Shown here: piece after piece, positions 16,339 through 24,576 of the stretch
Numbering within the stretch: position 1 is the stretch's first letter
Layout: each line of letters begins with the position of its first letter
NCBI GenBank assembly: GCA_016793325.1
Contig: JAEUKI010000011.1
Span: 62,001-126,000, forward strand
Reading direction: 5' to 3'
Length of the DNA stretch: 64,000 nt
DNA from: Myxococcales bacterium
Lineage (GTDB): Bacteria; Myxococcota_A; Polyangia; Polyangiales; Ga0077539
Program-made: the position numbers and the translations under genes
Notes under the pieces: model-generated
The model's input: the letters and a program-made list of their open reading frames with translations, nothing else
The model's database searches: none
What the model was told of the DNA's origin: nothing

Positions 16339-17079
16339 CTACGGGGCAACCTCGGCCATGCACTCGTCTTCACTCCCGAAGACGTGGCCCGCCCGAATTA
16401 CAGCAGAGTCGGACAGGCGAAGGGAATTACGAAAGAACATGGTGGTCCGGGCAGGTAGGAGTGATACCGAAATACTACCCGCAATCTCGACTGGGACCCC
16501 GAGTTGGGCAAAATTGTCTTCCTTGAGAATACATCCATCGATGGTGACGAGTGTTCCCCGAATCGTATCTTGGGTTCGTCCCAGGAGTTCTATCGAGTAT
16601 CGACGTCCGGCACAGCGAACATCACCAAGTCGCACAACGGCACGTGGACGGTGGCCCCCGAACCCGAGCGTTAGTGGCCAACAGACGCGACGCTGTCCAA
16701 CCTCGACACGAATCCAGCCAGTTTCGCGCGAACCACTCCGCGACGTCGACAGCAATTCGCGCGAAGATACTGGAGCAACACCGGTATTCGTCCAGGCTGT
16801 CTCGACGAGTTCGAACGACCCGCAGGCGGCAAATCGGAGGTATGGGTTGTTCGAGAGTGGGTGCGACCGCACTTCAGTCAAACGCCCTCCGAAACTAGTA
16901 CTGTACACGGGCGACGGGGCAGGACGGCGCGAATCTTCGCCCAAGCGCCGCTGCAACCGAACCGGTGTCCCCGGCACAATACGCGCGCCACACCCCAACA
17001 AAGTGACAACGACACACAAACTCAACAGACTACCGCTGAGACTGCCGAACCGTTGCGCTTGAGGGTGCGCGTGGATCAT
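16339..17079 (-). CDS. Lipoprotein of unknown function with lower GC content
   Basis: The protein has 246 residues. The leader SLSGSLLSLCVVVTLLGC gives a clear lipobox (TLLGC, Cys at about 30). No domain is recognised. Pairs of Cys (RFAACGSF, RRVCWPLTL, VRCAGRRYS, TIDGCILKED) suggest disulfides and a beta-rich fold. Base composition stands out: hand counting 16441-16620 gives 97 G+C of 180 (54%), against about 67% in a 60-base sample of the MoxR gene (22021-22080). Codon third positions are mixed, unlike the strong G/C preference elsewhere. This suggests a recent acquisition. The flanking gaps (209 and 168 bases) hold no gene. Confidence 0.6.
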   Translation of the reverse strand: MIHAHPQAQRFGSLSGSLLSLCVVVTLLGCGARIVPGTPVRLQRRLGEDSRRPAPSPVYSTSFGGRLTEVRSHPLSNNPYLRFAACGSFELVETAWTNTGVAPVSSRELLSTSRSGSRETGWIRVEVGQRRVCWPLTLGFGGHRPRAVVRLGDVRCAGRRYSIELLGRTQDTIRGTLVTIDGCILKEDNFAQLGVPVEIAGSISVSLLPARTTMFFRNSLRLSDSAVIRAGHVFGSEDECMAEVAP

Positions 17080-17247
17080 CGCACAACCGCGTTCTCTATC
17101 GGCGTCGCTGGTGTTTTTCGTGCGGCAGCATCGCCGCAGCAGTCGTCGTCATTGGGGCTCCGTAGTCATGCCGGTACAATCGTTGAACCGCCGCGTCATC
17201 TTCGGGGCGAATTGACTGAATCGGGACTGGATCGGAGAAGCGCGCCC

Positions 17248-18288
17248 TCACGGCCCGCTCAACAACACAACTTCCACCACGTCCTCGCTGCGCGCTCCGC
17301 CCTCGACGCGCGCGAGCCCCTCGATCTCGACCCGCGCGGCGTCGATCCCGCGCGACACGAGGGCCTCTTTCACGAGCCGCGCTCGGTCGCTCGCCGAACG
17401 CTGCGCCCGCGTCGCGTCGCCGCCCACGTACGCTTCGATCCGCGCGCGCATCTGCGGGTGCGATCGCAGCGCTTGAACCACCACTTGCAGCCGCCCGTTG
17501 GCCGTCGCGACGAGCGCTCCTCGCGCGTCGAAGAGCGCCCTCAACGACAACACAACGCCTCGCGCGTCGCGCCTCGGCTCGACGACGTCTTCGCCGCCGC
17601 CCGTGCTCTCGACGACCGCGCTCGACGCGGGCTCTCGCCCCGCGCGCACCGTTCGCGCGAGCGCCTCGGCCTCGCGGAGCGCCCTTCCTGACGCGACCCA
17701 CTGCGCGTTGCCCGTGGCGCGATCCGCCTCGTCGATCAGCGCTTGCACCGGCGTTCGCTGCGCGTCGGTCGCGCCCATCATCGCGGCCGCCGCGAGCGCG
17801 AGCCTCGCTTGTTGTCGCAGCTCGCGCGAGACCGACTCGCTGCCCGATGGCCCATCCGGGAGCGCCGTCGTTGACTGAAGCGCCGCGATCGCCCGCTCGC
17901 GCGTCTCGCTCTCGCGATCGAGCTCGGCCACCCGCGCGTCGACCCGCGTCTGCTCGGCCCGCGCTTGCTCGTTGCGCTCGTCCGCGGCGCGCTGCCTCGT
18001 CCGCGCACGCGCGATGCGCGCCTGCGTCGCCGCCCACGCGAGGGTCATTTCGGCCTCGCGCTCTCGAAGCGCGCGCGCCTCGCCCTGCGCGGACTCTGCC
18101 TCGCGAAGGGCCCGCGCGAACTCGGCGTACGCCTCGGGCGCGTCGCGCTGCACTTCGCGCGCGAGCGAGCTCGACCCGAGCCGCGCGAGCGAATCCACCG
18201 TGCTCGCGCGGACGGTCGTCGTCGCGCACCCGCCCAGCACGCACGCCGCGATCGCGACGACACACATATTCGAGACGACGCGATTCAT
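17248..18288 (-). CDS. OmpA-like lipoprotein with coiled-coil region
   Basis: The protein has 346 residues. The lipobox is CVLGGC with Cys at 21, followed by a long Ala/Arg/Glu helix region (about 40-230) likely to be coiled coil. The C-terminus (about 245-346) resembles an OmpA/MotB-like domain: FDARGALVATANGRLQVVVQ, then a helix RLVKEALVSRGIDAARVEIE, then a final strand EVVLLS. In canonical members the peptidoglycan-binding motif is TDxxGxxxxNxxLSxxRA. Here the TD position reads YVGGD, while the DRARLV arginine is kept, so diaminopimelate binding is doubtful. The gene overlaps the upstream coiled-coil gene by ATGA, so the two are translationally coupled. Confidence 0.75.
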   Translation of the reverse strand: MNRVVSNMCVVAIAACVLGGCATTTVRASTVDSLARLGSSSLAREVQRDAPEAYAEFARALREAESAQGEARALREREAEMTLAWAATQARIARARTRQRAADERNEQARAEQTRVDARVAELDRESETRERAIAALQSTTALPDGPSGSESVSRELRQQARLALAAAAMMGATDAQRTPVQALIDEADRATGNAQWVASGRALREAEALARTVRAGREPASSAVVESTGGGEDVVEPRRDARGVVLSLRALFDARGALVATANGRLQVVVQALRSHPQMRARIEAYVGGDATRAQRSASDRARLVKEALVSRGIDAARVEIEGLARVEGGARSEDVVEVVLLSGP

Positions 18289-18911
18289 CGCGCACCCCCC
18301 GTCGTCGCCGGCGCGCGTGGCGGTGTCCTCGGAGCCCCGCCGGTGCCCGCAGGGCGCTGCGCAGGGGTTGTCCTCGGCGCGGTCGTCGTCGTCGTCGGGG
18401 TCGCCGCTTGTTGCGCAGCTCGCGCGCGCGCTTCTTCCGCCGCGCGTTGCGCGCGCTCGGCGTCGCGTTCGGCCACCATGCGGCGCTCGGCCGCGCGTTC
18501 GAGCGCGCCCCTCGCTTGTTGTGCGCTCGCCTCGGCCTCGCTCGCGGCGCGTTCGCGCTCGTCCGCGAGGGTTTCAGCCCGCATCGCTTCGATCCGTCCA
18601 CGAACGACGCGGGCGAGAATCGCGATGGCCCGCTCCGTGGCCGCGGCGCGCGAGTGCTCTCCGCGCTGACGGCTCTCGACTTGCTCCGCCGCGAGCTCTT
18701 CGCCCCGCGCGAGCGCGTCGGACAGCGAGCGCCGCTCGGCCTCGGTGATCCTCAATTCGTCGAGCACTTGTTGGACTGGCGCCAGCGCGGCGTCGAGCCT
18801 CTGGTGCGGCGTCGGCCGTCGAACGGGAGCTGCAGCCCAGGACGCCGGAGCGCCCGCGAGCCCCGCGAGGACCGCCAGCGCGATCCACGAAGGGCGAGGT
18901 CGAGAGAACAT
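18285..18911 (-). CDS. Secreted coiled-coil protein paired with the OmpA-like lipoprotein
   Basis: The protein has 208 residues from ATG 18911 (a longer frame starts at 18983 but lacks a leader at its N-terminus). The signal peptide is MFSRPRPSWIALAVLAGLAG, ending APASWA. The mature protein is Ala/Glu/Arg-rich and almost wholly helical with heptad character (ERAASEAEASAQQARGALER and similar), then ends in a Thr/Pro/Ala/Gly-rich disordered tail. It could be a periplasmic spacer or partner of the downstream OmpA-like protein, with which it shares an ATGA overlap. No enzymatic motif is visible. The palindromic element at 18943-19064 begins 32 bases before its start. Confidence 0.7.
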   Translation of the reverse strand: MFSRPRPSWIALAVLAGLAGAPASWAAAPVRRPTPHQRLDAALAPVQQVLDELRITEAERRSLSDALARGEELAAEQVESRQRGEHSRAAATERAIAILARVVRGRIEAMRAETLADERERAASEAEASAQQARGALERAAERRMVAERDAERAQRAAEEARARAAQQAATPTTTTTAPRTTPAQRPAGTGGAPRTPPRAPATTGGAR

Positions 18912-18942
18912 CTTCAGGCGAATGTAGCACCCATGGAGACCG

Positions 18943-19064
18943 AGAGCGCGTCCGGAGCGCGGTTGTGGCGTGCGCGACCGCACCGAGCGGCCAAGCCGTA
19001 CTTCCGTACGGCGCGGGAGCGAGCGAGGACGTAAGCCGCCACAAGCGCACTCCCCACGCGCTCT
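18943..19064. repeat. Large palindromic element between divergent operons
   Basis: The arms 18943-18970 and 19037-19064 are 28 bases each and pair at 24 positions. Inside sits a perfect 7-bp hairpin with a TTCC loop (18995-19012). The element fills most of the 201-base gap between divergent genes, so it is not a simple terminator. It could be a REP-like mobile palindrome, a structured leader RNA of the MoxR operon, or a protein-binding site. Confidence 0.65.
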
Positions 19065-19112
19065 AGGGGTTGACCCCAGTCACGGCTGGCCCGTACGGTC
19101 CCCCTCGCACCC

Positions 19113-20690
19113 GTGATCGAACGCGTTGTCCTTCACCAGAGTCGGTTCCGCACGCCGGGGCTGGTGCCCGACGCAAGAGGCGTCGCGCTCGGGCCGCTCG
19201 GGGTCGTCCTGCTCCAATCGGCCGAGAGGCTCGTCGCGTTTCTGCGCGCGAGCGGCGAAGAGGGCGCGCTCGACGAGCTGCTCGATTCGATGCGGATCCT
19301 CCAAGTCCTCTCGCCGCTGCGAACGCGCGAGATGGTCGTCGAGGTTCAATCTGCCTCGTCGCACCGCATGGATCGCATGGCGTCCATCGCGCGGCTCGTC
19401 GGCGGAATGGTCTTCACGGGCTCGGGCCGGCACTTCGTGAAGTACCGCGACGCGCAGGCGCCGTTCGGCTACGACGCGGGCGAGCTGCTCGCAGACCCCG
19501 GGGATCTCGCGCTCTACCACGATCGCTTCTCGCAGCCGTACAAGCTCGAGCGAACCATCGGCGTTCGCGATTTGATCCTGAGGCTCGCGCCGGTGCACGT
19601 CCCGCGGAGCCGCGCCGAGACCCCGCGCGCGCTGTACGCGCTCGTTCGCATCGGCCTCGGCGAGTCCGTCGTCGGCTACCTCTCTCGGTGGAACGCCCCC
19701 GCCCGCGTCGCCCTCGTCGAGTGGGAGCGCGGCGGCACGAGCACCTCCGTCGAGCGAGCGTATTTGCTGGTGCTTCAGCAACCGCAGCCGCGCTTCGTGC
19801 AATTGTTGAAGTCGCTGCCGGGCGTGAAGGTGTTCGTTCCCGATGGAGAGCGAACGGCCGTCGAGTACGGGTATCGACACCCGATCCCGCTCTCGTCGTG
19901 CGCGCCGCTGTTCGGCGCAGAAGAGATGGTTCTCTTTCGCTCGGGCGGAGAAGGCGCGGTGGTGCTCTCGCAACGGCCGCCGTTCATCGACGTGCAAGCC
20001 GTGACGACCCTCGCGTCCGAATCGGGTCAGCCCGCGGCCAACGTCAAAACCAAGCCCATCGAAGGCAAGTTCAACCTCGCGCTGACGCTCGTGCCGTCGA
20101 CCACGGCGCCGAAGCGCGTGTCTGCGTTGGTCGTTGCCGCACAAGAGCAAGACACCCTCGGCCGCGCGCTCGCGGTGCTCCCGCCGACGGCGCTCTCGAA
20201 GATCAGCGCCGCGTTCACCGAGCACGCGATCTATCTCTACGGACCCGACGGCGTGCAGAACCTCCCGCTCGGAACGCTCTTCGAAGAGCTCGGGCAAAAC
20301 GTGTTCGTCCCGCTCGGAATGACGATGTCCCCGCCGTTGCCGCCCGATGTGCTGCGGCAGATCGCGCGCATCGAGAGCGGGATGCGCGTGTTCGTCACGG
20401 GCGGAGCGTACCCGCTGACCGCGGTGCCCGAGAGCGCGTTCGTTCCCGCGACGCGGTTGCTCGTGAGCGACGTGCCTGTGCACGAAGATTCGCCCATCGC
20501 GCCGCCGCTCGACGGCGATCGCGTGCTGCCCGACATCTGGCCCTCGCCGCCAGGAATGCTCGCAGGCCTCACCTCCCCCGGCGCGCGCGGCGGAATGCCG
20601 CCGCCCCGTGACTTGTCTGCCGCAGCGCTCGCTGCCGGAGCCGTTCCTCCGGGGCTGCCTCCGCCCGACCGAAGCGGACAGGGTGGCTAA
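19113..20690 (+). CDS. Unknown protein, first gene of the MoxR-vWA operon
   Basis: The protein has 525 residues from GTG 19113; no strong Shine-Dalgarno is seen. No signal peptide or membrane helix is present, so it is cytoplasmic. I do not recognise a family. The sequence alternates hydrophobic strands with short loops (VRDLILRLAPVHVP, LLVLQQPQPRFVQLLKSLPG, VKVFVPDGERTAVEYGYRHP, EEMVLFRSGGEGAVVLSQR), suggesting a beta-rich fold in the first half and a mixed fold in the second. It ends in a Pro/Gly/Ala tail. By position it could correspond to one of the bpX-type proteins of MoxR-vWA ternary systems, but no blade repeat is obvious. The next gene starts 2 bases after its stop. Confidence 0.7.
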   Translation: MIERVVLHQSRFRTPGLVPDARGVALGPLGVVLLQSAERLVAFLRASGEEGALDELLDSMRILQVLSPLRTREMVVEVQSASSHRMDRMASIARLVGGMVFTGSGRHFVKYRDAQAPFGYDAGELLADPGDLALYHDRFSQPYKLERTIGVRDLILRLAPVHVPRSRAETPRALYALVRIGLGESVVGYLSRWNAPARVALVEWERGGTSTSVERAYLLVLQQPQPRFVQLLKSLPGVKVFVPDGERTAVEYGYRHPIPLSSCAPLFGAEEMVLFRSGGEGAVVLSQRPPFIDVQAVTTLASESGQPAANVKTKPIEGKFNLALTLVPSTTAPKRVSALVVAAQEQDTLGRALAVLPPTALSKISAAFTEHAIYLYGPDGVQNLPLGTLFEELGQNVFVPLGMTMSPPLPPDVLRQIARIESGMRVFVTGGAYPLTAVPESAFVPATRLLVSDVPVHEDSPIAPPLDGDRVLPDIWPSPPGMLAGLTSPGARGGMPPPRDLSAAALAAGAVPPGLPPPDRSGQGG

Positions 20691-20692
20691 CG

Positions 20693-21811
20693 GTGGCCGA
20701 CAAGCCCATCGATCGCTTCTTGCGCGGATTTGTCACGCCGCTCATCACCGGGGGACGCGTCGAAGTCGACGGCGTGCTCGGCCCCGGCGCGCTCGACGAG
20801 CTCGTCTCTGGCCCCAAAGGGATGAACCTCGCGCAGGCCGACGGAAAGCTCATGGCCGACGCCGTCAACGCCGCCCGCGCGCAGCTCGCGCGCTTCGGCC
20901 CCACGACGGACTTCGTCACGCTCACCGAAGACGTCATCGGCTTGTGTGCGGTCTGGCACAACCTCATCGCGATGACCCACCCCGACGCGGTCGCGCGCAA
21001 CGGCCTGCGACAAAAGGTCCGCGAGTGGACCGCGCAGTTCATCGAGTGGGTCGGCACGCCGCGCACGGCGCAAGAGATCGCGCTGCGTCACGCCGTGCTC
21101 GCGAGGCTCGAAGAGCTCGGCCGCGTGGACACGGACGTCTCGTTTTGGGCAGGCAGCGCGCACTACATCGGCGTCTCGCCGCCCAATCGATTGACCGCGT
21201 GGAAGTCCGTGCGACGCGTGCAAGAGACCAAGACGCGACACGACCTGTTCGCGCTGCTCGCGACGCTCGCGCACCCGCTGCCCGAGTTCGACCTCTTGCC
21301 GCTCGCGGATCACGCGCTCGCGCTCTCGCCGTTGACCGACCTCGCGCTCTGCGATCGGCCCGACGCGCCGCTGCCGTTTCGATGGACCAGCGCCTCGCTC
21401 GCGATGCTCGCGGACGACGCCCTTCGCGGCGCGTCGATGCGCGTGGCGCTCACGACCGACGGAAACACCGCAGACGCCATCGCGAGGCGCGTCGCCATGA
21501 TCGACCGCGCCACGATCCACGCGATGGCCATCGGCGCGCCGCCCACGGCCGTGGGAATTCTCATCGCGTTTCACCTCGAGCTCCTCGTGTCCGAGGCGCT
21601 CGCGCGCGGCGCTCCTCCACCGGGTCAGGCGCTCGCGTACGAGCTCGTCGCGAGGCTCGGCCCCGAGCGCGTGGCGCATCTCTGTCGCGTCACGCCCCAA
21701 GTCATCGTCGATGCGCTCCGTTTGGACGAGCGCCCCCTTCGCGCACAATCGCAACATGGCCCCGGCGGCGCGCTGCTCGCGCGCGCGGGCATCGCAGAGG
21801 TCTCACCGTGA
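20693..21811 (+). CDS. Unknown helical protein, second gene of the MoxR-vWA operon
   Basis: The protein has 372 residues from GTG 20693, 2 bases after the previous stop. It is cytoplasmic in character and predominantly alpha-helical by composition (for example DLFALLATLAHPLPEFDLLP and GILIAFHLELLVSEALARGA). No catalytic or metal motif is apparent and no family is recognised. The stop overlaps the MoxR start as GTGA, so its synthesis should be coupled to the ATPase. A role as adaptor or scaffold for the ATPase is an inference from position only. Confidence 0.7.
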   Translation: MADKPIDRFLRGFVTPLITGGRVEVDGVLGPGALDELVSGPKGMNLAQADGKLMADAVNAARAQLARFGPTTDFVTLTEDVIGLCAVWHNLIAMTHPDAVARNGLRQKVREWTAQFIEWVGTPRTAQEIALRHAVLARLEELGRVDTDVSFWAGSAHYIGVSPPNRLTAWKSVRRVQETKTRHDLFALLATLAHPLPEFDLLPLADHALALSPLTDLALCDRPDAPLPFRWTSASLAMLADDALRGASMRVALTTDGNTADAIARRVAMIDRATIHAMAIGAPPTAVGILIAFHLELLVSEALARGAPPPGQALAYELVARLGPERVAHLCRVTPQVIVDALRLDERPLRAQSQHGPGGALLARAGIAEVSP

Positions 21812-22971
21812 GCCAGCAATTCGTGCAGTCCATGCGGCACATCGCCCGCAACCTCGAAGCACAGTTTCTCGGAAAGCAGGAGACGATCCGCCTGCTCATC
21901 CTCTCTGTGCTCGCGGGCGAACACATCGCCCTCATCGGCCCGCCGGGAACCGCGAAGAGCGCCGTCGTCCGCGCGTTTTCGCAGCTCATCGACTCGCGGT
22001 ACTTCGAGTACCTCCTCACGCGCTTCACCGAGCCGAACGAGCTCTTCGGCCCCGTGGACATCCCTGCGTTTCGTCAGGGCATCTACCGCCGCCGCACCGA
22101 GAACATGCTGCCCGAGGCGGAGATCGTCTTCCTCGACGAGATCTTCAAGTCGAACAGCGCGATCTTGAACTCGCTGCTCACCGTCCTCAACGAGCGCAAG
22201 TTCAACAACGGCGCGCAGGTCGTGGACATCCCGCTGCTCAGCGTCATCGGCGCGAGCAACGAGGTCCCGCAAGACGAGTCGCTCACGGCCATCTTCGACC
22301 GCTTCTTGCTCCGCGTGAAGAGCGATCACCTCGACGCGTATCACTTCAACGACCTCGTGCTCCGCGGCGTTCAGCAAGAGCTCGCGAAGCTCGGCGCGCG
22401 GCAAGCGGTGCAGCCGCTCACCAACACCCGCGAGGTGTGGAGCATCCGCGGCGAGATCGCGCAGCGCATGCGGCTGCCCGATGATTTGATGGCCACGTAC
22501 AAGTCCCTCGTGCTGTCGATCCGCGCCGAGGGCGTCTCGCTCAGCGATCGACGCGTGGTCAAGCTCGTCAAGCTCATGGCCGCGAGCGCCTACTACGACG
22601 GCCGCGCGCAGTGCGACTCGTCCGACCTCGCGGTGCTCAAGCACATCTGGAACACCATCGAGCAGACGGAGATCTTGGAGGGCATCGTGACCCCCGTGCT
22701 CGAGGCGCACTACAAGGCGCACCCCGAGGCGCGTCGCAGCGCATCTGCAGACGTCTCGCTCGACGCCCTGCTCGCCGAGCTCCAGCGCATCCGCGCGACG
22801 CTCACGTCGGGCGCGCCCGTCTCGGACCTGCAGCTCTTCGCGCACATGCGCGCGATCACAGAGATCAAGACCGCCCTGCAAGCGATCGGAACGGACCCCG
22901 CGCGCCGCGCGCTCCAAGAGGTCGACCAGCTGCTCGAGCACATGTTTCGCTCGGGCCGCGCCGTCGGCTGA
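21808..22971 (+). CDS. MoxR-family AAA+ ATPase, RavA-like
   Basis: The protein has 387 residues from GTG 21808, overlapping the previous stop. The AAA+ module has Walker A GPPGTAKS (44-51), Walker B VFLDEI (107-112), sensor 1 GASNE (148-152) and the arginine-containing FDRFLLRV. The segments LTRFTEPNELFGPVDIPA and EIFKSNSAILNSLLTVLNER match the RavA branch, where RavA works with the vWA protein ViaA. Family knowledge: MoxR ATPases form hexamers that act as chaperones in assembly or metal insertion, usually encoded next to a vWA partner, as here. The C-terminal approximately 100 residues are a helical lid and extension. The product is cytoplasmic. All nucleotide-binding motifs look intact. Confidence 0.92.
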   Translation: MSQQFVQSMRHIARNLEAQFLGKQETIRLLILSVLAGEHIALIGPPGTAKSAVVRAFSQLIDSRYFEYLLTRFTEPNELFGPVDIPAFRQGIYRRRTENMLPEAEIVFLDEIFKSNSAILNSLLTVLNERKFNNGAQVVDIPLLSVIGASNEVPQDESLTAIFDRFLLRVKSDHLDAYHFNDLVLRGVQQELAKLGARQAVQPLTNTREVWSIRGEIAQRMRLPDDLMATYKSLVLSIRAEGVSLSDRRVVKLVKLMAASAYYDGRAQCDSSDLAVLKHIWNTIEQTEILEGIVTPVLEAHYKAHPEARRSASADVSLDALLAELQRIRATLTSGAPVSDLQLFAHMRAITEIKTALQAIGTDPARRALQEVDQLLEHMFRSGRAVG

Positions 22972-23034
22972 GCGCGCGCGCTCGACATCACACACGAATT
23001 CAACGAGAGCAACGGGACAGGCGAAAGGACCTTC

Positions 23035-24573
23035 GTGGCGACGCAGCTCAACAACGCAGAGAGGCGGGTCTATGGGTCGCTCGCGCTCTGCTGCGCGCAC
23101 GCGGCGACGACCACGCTCGGGACGCGCCCGCTCGGCTGGTACAACTCGCTGTGCCGGTTGGGGATCATCGTTCCCTTCTTCGTCGTGCACGACATGGGGG
23201 CGATTTTGCTGGGGGCGCAGCCGCCGTTCGCCGTGCGTCCGCAGGTGCAGTCGGACCCCGCGTTTGGCGTCAACGACACGGACAAGATCAAGCTGCTCGA
23301 CCTCTACTCGAAGCTCCTCGTCGAGGTCGCGGGCACCGAAGTCGCCGCGCTCTCGAGCAAGGCCGCCGTCGAAGACGCCGTCGTCACCACCGTGCTCGCG
23401 CGCGCCCTCAGCCCCGTGAGCGACCGATGGAAGGGACAGCGCGCGTTCGAGCCCGTCGTTCCCAACGCCGAGATCCTCACCGTCACCCTCTCGATGCTCG
23501 CCCAGGGTTGGAACAGCGTCGAGCGCCGCGTCGAGATCGACTACCTGAGGCACCTCGTCGCGCACAGGCTCCCGTTGCTCCTCGCGCTCGAGCAGATCGA
23601 CCTCGATACGCTCGAGCTCTTGCGCATGTTCGGCCGCGACGCAGGCGCGCTGCCCGAGACCGAGCTCGTCGATCTGCTCAACGTGTTCTCGTCGCCCGAC
23701 GCCAACGACGTCGTGAACTTCTCGCTGGATATTCTCCCGTCCGTGCTCGAGACCCGCCGCGGCGGCGGCCAACAAGTGTTCTCGGTCGACGGCTACTCGG
23801 GCGTGGTCACCAACGGCTCGCTCGACTCGCTCGTGCTCACGGAGATGGCGAACGACGACGACTTGTTCGACCAGCGCTTCATGGAGAACGAGATGCTCTA
23901 CTACGCGCACGAGGCGCAGATGAAGCCGCCGCCGCGCGTGTTTCAGATCCTCGTGGACGCGAGCGCCTCCATGCGCGGCGCGCGCGCGGTCTTCGCGAGG
24001 GGCCTCGCGATCGCCCTCGCCAAGAAGATGACCCTGCTCGGCTTCGACGCGAACGTCCGCTTCTTCGACTCGCGCTTGTACGAGCCCCTCCGCGTGCGAC
24101 GGCACGGCCGCAACGCCAACGCCCCCATGCACGTCGCGGGGATCCTCACGTTCAAGGGCGAACACGGGCGCAACTACGCGCGGGTCTTCTCGCAGTTCGC
24201 CTCGGACCTCGACCGCATGCGCGACCGCGTGAGCATCACGGCGTACATCATCACGCACGCCGAGTGTCACGTCCCCGCCGAGCTCGTTCGCCGCATTCGC
24301 GACCACGCAGAGCTCTACGGAGTGTTCATGCTCCCCTCGCGCGGAGCGCTCGAGCTCGACTACCTCACGATGCTCACCGGCCACGAGGTCGTGACCGAGC
24401 AAGCCCTGCGCGACAAGAGCGCTCGCGCCTCGCGCGCGATCTCGATCGTCGAGGCCGCGACCGAAGACGCGCGCAACTCCATGCTCCCCCCAGGCCGCAT
24501 GTCCAAAGCACCTCCACCACCGGGCGGAAGCGAGCGCCTCGACGACGCCTCCGCGTGGGACGAAGGAGAGTGA
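23035..24573 (+). CDS. vWA-domain protein, ViaA-like partner of the MoxR ATPase
   Basis: The protein has 512 residues from GTG 23035 (AAAGGA is 7 bases upstream). The N-terminal 290 residues are mostly helical, with an unassigned domain that includes RRVEIDYLRHLVAHRLPLLL and DANDVVNFSLDIL. The C-terminal vWA domain starts at about 302: FQILVDASASMRGAR carries the DxSxS MIDAS site (308-312), followed by the Thr/Asp-containing strands typical of the fold. Overall layout and length resemble ViaA (helical N-terminal part, vWA at the C-terminal end). The final 50 residues are Pro/Gly/Ser-rich. It should bind a divalent cation and partner the MoxR ATPase encoded 63 bases upstream. Confidence 0.88.
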   Translation: MATQLNNAERRVYGSLALCCAHAATTTLGTRPLGWYNSLCRLGIIVPFFVVHDMGAILLGAQPPFAVRPQVQSDPAFGVNDTDKIKLLDLYSKLLVEVAGTEVAALSSKAAVEDAVVTTVLARALSPVSDRWKGQRAFEPVVPNAEILTVTLSMLAQGWNSVERRVEIDYLRHLVAHRLPLLLALEQIDLDTLELLRMFGRDAGALPETELVDLLNVFSSPDANDVVNFSLDILPSVLETRRGGGQQVFSVDGYSGVVTNGSLDSLVLTEMANDDDLFDQRFMENEMLYYAHEAQMKPPPRVFQILVDASASMRGARAVFARGLAIALAKKMTLLGFDANVRFFDSRLYEPLRVRRHGRNANAPMHVAGILTFKGEHGRNYARVFSQFASDLDRMRDRVSITAYIITHAECHVPAELVRRIRDHAELYGVFMLPSRGALELDYLTMLTGHEVVTEQALRDKSARASRAISIVEAATEDARNSMLPPGRMSKAPPPPGGSERLDDASAWDEGE

Positions 24574-24576
24574 CCG

